Of a stretch of 64,000 bases of DNA, positions 40,201 through 49,200 are shown piece after piece. Made by a program: the position numbers and the translations under genes. The notes beneath the pieces were generated by a model, which searched no databases, had not been told where the DNA came from, and saw nothing but the letters and a program-made list of their open reading frames with translations. Within the stretch, counting starts at the first letter, position 1. The number at the start of each line of letters is the position of its first letter. The stretch comes from Gavia stellata (lineage: Eukaryota; Chordata; Aves; Gaviiformes; Gaviidae). The stretch lies in NCBI RefSeq assembly GCF_030936135.1, contig NC_082598.1, positions 12,218,687 through 12,282,686 of the forward strand, in the 5' to 3' direction.

Positions 40201-43200
40201 TTAAAGTACCCCAAGCAGAAAGGTATTCAGGTAATGGAGTACATATATTTGCAGTAATTTGTTCTGACAGCAGGCTGGTTTGAGCACTGAATGTTAAACC
40301 TGCCTCCCAGGTTGTTTTGAGCACTCGATGTCAAACTTGCCTCCTCAGCTTCAGCTTCAGTAGACTGAATATTGGTATGTTTTGGTCAGCAAATTTAGTA
40401 CATTTTTTCCTATCAGAAATCATTTCTCTGTTTAGAAAGGTTACACCTGGTCAACAGGCTACCTCTTAATTTCTTCCTGCCAAAAGAAAATAAACTTCCA
40501 TTGAAAGTGGAATAAGCAACAAGGAGCTATGTTTTTCCAGCTTACCTTCTGGATTTGTTTTTTTAAACTGAGACAATAAACATAATCCAACAAGCAATAC
40601 CTGAAGGCTGAAGAGACCTCCAAAGATGAGATAGACATTTTATGGCAGACAACAGGTATTGTAAAGTACTGTAAAGACTCCTATGCCCAATAAAATAGAT
40701 CTACTAAACAGGAACAAAATACACAAATGGGTGGTTCTCTGGACAAATGAGTCTGCTGTAATGTTTCAGAGTATGTTGTGAACTTCAAGAATTGAAAAAC
40801 ACAGAATCACAGAATGATAAGGGTTGGAAGGGACCTCTGGAGATGATCTAGTCCACCCCTCCACCAGAGCAGGTTCACCCGGAGCAGGGTGCACACGAAT
40901 GTGTCCAGGCGAGTTTTGAATACCTCCAGAGAAGGAGACTCCACAACCTCTCTGGGCAGCCTGTTCCAGTGCTCTGCCACCCTCAAAGTAAAGAAGTTCC
41001 TCCTCATGTTTAGATGGAACTTCCTATGACCAAGTTTGTGCCCATTACCTCTTGTCCTGTCACTGGGCACCACTGAAAAGACTGGCCCCATCCTCCTGGC
41101 ACCCACCCCTTAAGCATTTATAAGCATTAATAAGACTCCCCCCTCAGTCTTCTCTTCTCCAGACTAAAAAGACCCAAGTCCCTCACCCTTTCCTCATAAG
41201 AGAGTTGTTCAAGTCCCCTAATCAAAATGAAATTTAGTACACTGGAAAATCTTTGTAGACCTTTGTTAAACAATGCAATTACAACACAAAGAATTAAAAG
41301 TGTTACCTGAGGAAAAGTTCAATGTGCACAACTGCAGGTGCAATCTTTTCCACCACATCTGCTATGAAGTTGAATTTGTATCTTGGGCTGCTGGACTGTA
41401 GGTGACCTATACTAGCAGAAAGAATTGTATATGTTAATAAGACAATACCCCTGTTTACCAAGTAGGTGAGATAAATATGCTTTCAATTGGTCTGTTTCTC
41501 CTAGTGGGATAGTTTCCAAACAGGTATTGGAAAAGGAATCAAAGTCATTAAGATATATTCAAAACTTATCCAGCATTTTGCAGGATCCTGAGAAAATAAA
41601 ACATCCACATCACTTAGCTGTAAATTATTTGACTTTCTTAGAAGCCTACAAGCCTCATCTGGACTATTTTTCTCAGGACAACTACTAATTGTTATCAGAA
41701 GTGCATAGGGTCATAGGATAAGTCAGGTTAGATGGGATCTCTGGAGGTCTTTAGTTCAACCTCCTGCTCAAAGCTGGGTCAGCTACAAAGGCAGACCAAC
41801 TTGCTCAAAGGCTCTGTCCAGTTGGGGCTTGCAAATCTCCAAGGATGGAGACTCCAGAACCTCTCCAGGCAACTTGTCCCACTGCTTCACTGTCCTCTAT
41901 AAGGTAAATTTTTTCCTTTTATCTAGTTTGAACCTCTCCTGTTGAGACTCATGTTTCAACTCACACCCATTGTCTCTCATCCTCCCACTATGCACCACTG
42001 TACAGAGCCTGGCTCCATCTTCCTGACAACCTCCTCATGAGTACAGGAAGGCTGCTGTTAGGTCCTCCTGAAGCTCTCTTCTCCAGGCTGAAAAAGCCGA
42101 ATTCCCTCAGCTTCTTCTCACAGGAGATATGTCCAGCCCCCCCAGTCATCCTTGTGATCCTCTCCTGAACTCAATATGGTTTGTCAATGCCTTTCTTGTA
42201 TTGAGGGATCCAAAACTGGATGCAGTATTCTAGATGTGATCTAACAAGGGCTGAGTAATATAGCTGCAGCATTTGGGAACTGCATTTAGAACACAAATTG
42301 GGATTTTCTGAAGTAGACATATTAGAAACCTGCTGTAAATTATAACCTTTGCACCTAAAAAGTTTTGCAAATTCACAATTAAGCTGTCACAAGCAGCTGG
42401 ACATAGCAATAGATTATTAAATACTAAACGTTCTGATAAAAGCCAGCGTGGTACTACGTTAAACTGCACTATATACTGAATATAATTCTGTGGAACGAAG
42501 ATCCTAGAGGGGGGGAAAAAAGCCCAAAGCATCCTGGCTTCTAATGTCACAACATCCTGGATTCTAATGTCACAACATCACAAAGTAGTAAGACTGCCTG
42601 TGCTAGAATGCCATGCTTATTTGCAATCCCTAATACGTGGGGACATACCACCACATGTGTTAAACATATGCTAGGGGACATATAACCACCTCAAATAGCA
42701 ATCTTTCATTTTCACAGCCTGATGCTTTAAAATTAACTATGGGATCTAGGGGAGGAGGTAAACAAGTTGTAATCAGATACAGCAATAACATTTTTGGCTT
42801 TTTTCAAATGCAGTACAACAGCACACTATCCCAGGAGATATAGTTCTTTTACTGCCATTTAGTCAGGAGGGAGAGGCTTTAAATTCTAACTTTTAAACAA
42901 TATTAACTCTTCAGAAGTGATGCTTTGTGCCATCATGATTTGCTCTAAGTTCAACTCATGCTGAAGGATGAGCTTATTCCACAATAGCTCTCGCATACTA
43001 AGTCAACACCTGATCTTAAGGGTCTTAGATTTGCCTATTGCTAGATGACATAACATAGTAATGAATCCAGATACAGATTCTGTATAAAAGTATATACTTT
43101 TCTTTCATCAGCTGCCCTTTATCCAAGTCTTTAAAAGGAAGGTAGGTAGGGAACATCACACAAAAAGGAAAGATACACATAAAAGACAGAACAGAGAAGT

Positions 43201-46200
43201 TTAAGAGAGAAGAGTTCTCATATGTTTTGGTATTTTGTGTAGTTCTTAATTCAGAGATAATTTTCACCATTCCATATTTACTGACCATTAAACCTTGTAA
43301 CTAATAAATTAGTTGGAATGAATATAAAGACTACACAATGGAGTCTAACCTATTTACTTAAAAGATGTCTCATTGATCTGTTCTTTGAATGAATTCATAA
43401 GATAGTGGGTGATAGAGAACTAGTTGTTATAGTTCCTATAGTGTCTCAGAAGGCTTTCATAATAAAGCGTTAAAGGACCCACAAACCCAGAAAGTGAAAG
43501 GCTTTACATTACCACAGTATCCAAAAAACATGAAGCAAAGACAGGAACTTAGGGAATGGACACAACACTGGTACCAAGGAAGAAAGTATTGAAGAAACCA
43601 GATCAAGACAATTAGGCATTTCTCCATAGAAGTTTGTGAGTTCTTTTTCCTGTCACTGGACATGGGATTTACTTCTGAGGGGAAAGAAACCATGCTTACA
43701 TTTAGAAAGTTAAATTTATATGACAGGGTATAAACAGAAGGAACAACTTGGAAGGACTAGATTCAGTCTATTATTTTTATGTACATTCTCATGCACTCTG
43801 AAAAATCCCTCTAACCAATTGAACATGCTTGTTTCAGTACTTAGTTTAAGAGACACTACAAACAGGAATCACGGAGGACAGTCAAATGTAAGCACAATAT
43901 ACTGTTATTTATTTTGCGTCCTGGACCTCTGAAGATTTATCTTACCTTCAGTTCACAAACAGCTTGCCTGATTATGCAGTATATTCTTTGAAGTCTACTA
44001 ACAAGACTTTAAACACTTGCATACACAGCAGTGTTAGCTGACAGGATATAACATTATCATTACATTTATCTTCATATAAATGACTATGCATCTATGAAAA
44101 ACAGTTGGCTAGACCCTCAGCTGATGAACTAGCAAAGGAGTAGCGGGGGGAAAGCATGGTGAATACAGGCTTTCAGTTGGTGTAAATCAGCATAGCTCTA
44201 TGTGAGTCAAGGCAACTAAATCCCTTTGAATATGCTGACTGCTAAACTGCTCTGCCCATGCCAAACTGTCACAGCACTGCACACGGCCAAAAGCAGAGGA
44301 GGATGCCTGCCAAAGAACTCAGTTTTGCACCACTCCTGACTAGTCACCAGGAAAACATTATGGGTGGCAGTGGCCTTCCAGGTAAGATTTGGGGTAGGCG
44401 GAGGGAAAAAGTCTGAAAGAGGTAATGGATGAATGTAAACATGGAAAGAGTGGAAGAAAATAAAATGCAGCAATACAGAGAGGAGACTGTAAAACTGAAG
44501 CAAAGTTTGTCTTCTTTCCATACTACAGTGAAAGCATTTCTCAGTCTGAGCAGAAGTCCAGAACCTCTCTGTTGGAGTCTGAAGACAAGAATACTCAAAC
44601 CTGAAGGTGAATCCAGAACTGCACTATATATTAAGAGGAAATTTGAAACAAAGGAAGCTCAAGAATAACAGTCATGCAAACTTTGTAAGAAAGGTGTAGC
44701 TGAAGATCTACTGGCCTGATTAGTGTTGAGCTGTTCTTACTATTGCCTGGTGGGGACTAAATACTGGTGAAAACTGACTTACAAAGTTGAGATGCCTTCA
44801 TAGAAACTGAGCGCTCTTAAATCATTTTCTGCAAGCTGGGAGTGATAAAAACCTTTCAACACATTGTACGACATCCCAGGAACTCAAACCACGGACTAGG
44901 AAGATGCAACTGCAACCTAACATTCACTCTCACACATACAGCCCTATTTAAGGGAACTGAAATGTTAGTTATTATAATACCATTTTAGTGCACAATTATT
45001 AAACTGTTGGTTTTCATCAGAAGTTCTCAATACACTTTAAAAGAGAGGAATTGCAGCCTGAGAAACTGAAGAAGGAAGCAACAGCCAACATTGTGTAAGT
45101 TGTATAAGGTCATCCTGAAAACAAATGCTATAACTGCAGTAGCAGAATCGGGGCTTTATGTCAGACCTTCAATCTATCCTTTAGTTTGCATTAGTTGGTA
45201 GACGCTAGTTCCTGCTACTGTTCCTACTAAAACATAAAATTAAATATGTGTCTTTTTTTTTCCTGTTCCCCCCTCCGCCCCCAGATACTCTTGCTGTCTT
45301 GCAGAGTTTCATGCAGCTCTCAGACCTCTGCTGGGCTGTGAATGTAAAAGCTCTGAGTTTACAGCAGCTTTGTGTATTTTGACCTATTGACCTGCTGAGA
45401 TTTGCCACATATTTTTTCAAAGGTCTCTCAATAACATCCATTATTCTCCATGTTATTACTGCATGTTCAAAATCATGTCACACTAACCGAAGCTAATTTA
45501 CCTTGGCAAAAAGCCGTAATTTAATCCAATTAACTATCTGTTGTATAACCAAGATACCAAAGGTGCTGCAATCAGGTTGTACTTGAAGCAAAACCAAATT
45601 TATACTGTATGAGTCTTTAGCTGTCTACACATTTCTTAATCAAAAGAACTAGATTTTCCCAATCTGCTCCATAGCCACAAATCAACCAGATTTTCAGCAG
45701 ATCTGAACCCCCATCCTATCATTTCAATTAAGTGATTAGATCTTCAGAAGCATTCCAGCTCCTCTCACAGAACACTCAAAATCCAGATTTGGATGTAAGC
45801 GCATAAACTGGAGTTAAAGATGTTCAGCCTGTTTTGTAAAATTTGATCTTACATTTCTGGTTCTATGGGCTCCAACTACACTGGATTTACACGGCTAAAG
45901 CTAAGTGCCTGTCAGGTAGGAGTATCCTTATTATCAGCTTAAGCCTTTTCCTGGATAGCAGTGTTATCTACAAACTATACATTCATTTAATATTGTTTTA
46001 TTTACTTTCTTGCAGAGACAATAGACACACTCCAATGTCATTAACACTGCTGTAAAACAGGAACAACTCCAACAAATTTGTAGTTAACCTAGTATGAAGA
46101 AAACTAAAAAAAAATTTCAGCAGAAATAAATCATCAGAATCCCACTGAAGACAATAAAACTAGACCTATTTACATTTGAAAGTTTCTGAGTATCTGCCAA

Positions 46201-49200
46201 CTTGCTCCCTCTAGAATTAAATCAAGTCACGGTCAATGCTTTCTTAAAGACAATACATTGTATTAAAATCCATCCTTTTATATTCATTAAGAATTTGTGA
46301 GCCTGGGAAACTCATTCTTTTAAGGCTGTTCCCCCGTCCCCCTTTTAAAACCAGCTTCAGAGAAGATCTGTGTGTTCAGCAAAATTATTATGTCTAAGGG
46401 AGGGCTGCAACCTGGCAGATCTGATCACCAGGGATAAACACTGTCCCTACTGTGCTTTCATGGAAAGAAATGAAAGACAAATAAAAGATTATAATGTCTC
46501 TGCTTAAAAAACAGAAACATCTGCTGGAAACATAGGTTCACGGGCACTTTTTCTGATGAATTCAGCATTAAGATCAAGTTGCATAGCTGTGCACTGACCA
46601 TAAAGCCTTGGTGAGTTTAATGCCACATTATGGTTCAGGCAACTTGTTTATACAATGTACGTCTACCGTGCACAGATGAAAACAATTTGGTGAACCAACA
46701 CCAAAGTGGCTTTCTTGTGCAGTGCTGCAATCACAACAGCCAGACTGAGACAGACTGGCACAAGCCTTCCAGCACATACACCTCACTGCCTCGCTGACTT
46801 CAGATGCTTGTTATTGCTCCTTCTCAAGAGACTCTCATAAGGAAAGGCAGTAAGAACATCTCTTTCCTGTTAGCTGTCCTATACAAAGCAGTGAAGTACT
46901 ACACTCTGAATATTTACCAAACACTCTACAATATTCATCCTCACCTGCAGGAACTCAAAACAAACTCAGACATAAGGAAAACAATCAGTAAAGGAATGTG
47001 ACTAGAGTTTGCATTTCCAGCCAATACCTTGCAGTGCATTTCCCTAAATACAGCTGGAGGCAGCTGTAAGGCTTTGATGACAATAACACCAGTAGGAGAC
47101 TTCAGTATCTCTTACTAGGCCTATCTCTTACTAGGCCAATTTCTCAGAAATGCAAGTAATGATATGCTCAGTTGTTCCTCTGTATCTTCAAAGTTATGTA
47201 CAGGCACACTCCAAACACCCCACGTAGAACTGCGTGCAACAACTCTGCTCAGGCATTAACCGTATTTCAAACATTTATTTTAGGGAACTGAACTTTTAGG
47301 CTTATATCTTGCAAAGATTTGACTGACATGGGTGCAGCTTTACATCATGACCACTTTCTGAGGGTGACTTCAGTTAAACAATGCAGAGGACAGACATTCT
47401 CAGGCAGAACCCCGCAAAGGATCAGTGTCAAAGCCAATGTACTTGTTTTCTGAAACTTCTTTCCTCAGAGGTTTTCTAAACAATCTTTTAGTTTTCCTTG
47501 TTGCACTGACAAAATAGCACCCTTATTTTTCAAAAAAATAATTTTTTGCTTCCACGCCCTAAGTGAGAAAATACAAATCTTACGACATCTGAACTGTCTT
47601 CACAGAAGCCATTAGCAAAATAACATTGCACAGAATTATTAACTGTACTAAGAAAGTTGTACTGAGAGATCATAAACAGCCCTTTGTGCAAGAAAGAGTC
47701 TGACATAAATTGGCCATAGATTGCAGGTGACCTTGTGAATCCTTTGAGTGAGGAGTTTGACACTTTAATAGATCGATATGTGGCATTGTTGAAACTTAAA
47801 TGTGCTGCAGTGAGAAACAGAGCTCTGTAAGAACAGGTCTTTGTCTACAGAGGTTGTCTTCCATAAATGTCTATGCCGTTACTTACACACTAGCCTGTAA
47901 TAGCTTGTCTTTCTCACAGTAGGTGACAGAAGGCAGGAAAAGCTAGCTGCTTCAGAAAATTCCCTTATATTAAGGTATCTAGTGTTGAAGAGGAAAAAAA
48001 AAATTGTAGCATACAGTTTAAGTTTGCCTAGGAGTTCTGCAGACTGTTCCTATTAGTAACTGTATGAGTAATAGTTTTCAGGGCATAGACATACTGAAGA
48101 ACATCAATGACAGAGTTCCTGTATCTCCATGCAGTACACACCCCATTTAGTACACTGTAACTAAAACTTGAAATTTGGCATGGCGTTCTTCAAGCTAATC
48201 CAGGCCTTCAACAAGGAAAAAAATATTTTAAATTCTGGCAAATTTGGAATCATCACTCAGTCATCCTGGGCATGTCTTTCCTCCCTTGCTTTCTGCATCC
48301 TTTACTACTCCTTTTTCATGCATCCTTATTCACCAGACTTCTGTCACTAGGAAACCACAGCTAAGTTTTCTCAGCCTATCTTGGTTTATCACAGCCAGAA
48401 TCTAACTTACCATCAACATAAGCAACTGGAAACGAACAGGAGTAGACATTTCAAAAGCTGCTCCTCAGGGTCATTGCATGTTCTGAAAATGGCCTGAGTC
48501 GTGCTATATAAGGCTACCGTTATCTGAGATTGTTTTAATATATGTATGGTTAAGTAAAACTGGATTTACTTCATAACTAGCTTAGCCCTTCAAACTCTGA
48601 GTCATCTGAGGCCAGATCTCTTTCAAGAACAGGGAAAAGAGAGAAACTTGACAGTAATTTTAAACTGTCAACTTCTAAACCTCTCATTACAGCCATTGAA
48701 TGTTATTGTTTAAAAAAAAATTTAAAAATACCATAATTGAGTTCTATTCCTGGCTCAACCACCAACTCAGTCTGACCTTGGGCAAGACACTTGGTTTCTC
48801 TGAGCTTCAGTTTGTGCAGCTGTAGAATTGAATAAAAAAAATTAAGACTTAACAGAGAACCAGATGCTTCATCTAAGCTGAGGTTTTCTGGGACAAAAAA
48901 GTAAAGCCAAAATAAAGTGAGCACTAAAATTGTTGCTTGAAAAAAAAAATGTTACCTCTACCACATGGCTCCAAATTCCTAAGCCTATTAACAGGAGATT
49001 CAGGAGGATTCCTTAAAGAAAATGTCATATATACCAAACCCCAAGCACTCAGTAAGCCCTTAGATGCAGGCTAGCTCACTCATTTTGGTTAAACATTCTG
49101 ATTATTTCACATAGATCAGTTCCAACCAAGTATTAGGAGTACTAAAGCTAATGGATGCTGATGTGAAAAGGAACAGACAAACAACAATTTATAACTAGAA

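Larger units (their letters stand above)
38793..41306 (-). other. HTRA3: HTRA3 intron 2 (2.5 kb)
   Basis: Two near-identical CR1 copies lie 1.4 kb apart. The sequence between them (39373-40799) matches nothing I know, apart from the 37-bp duplication. Confidence 0.85.

Noticed and set aside
39038..41225. Segmental duplication explaining the two intron 2 CR1 copies
   Set aside because: Similarity stops at the CR1 boundaries and the flanks differ, so two separate insertions fit better.
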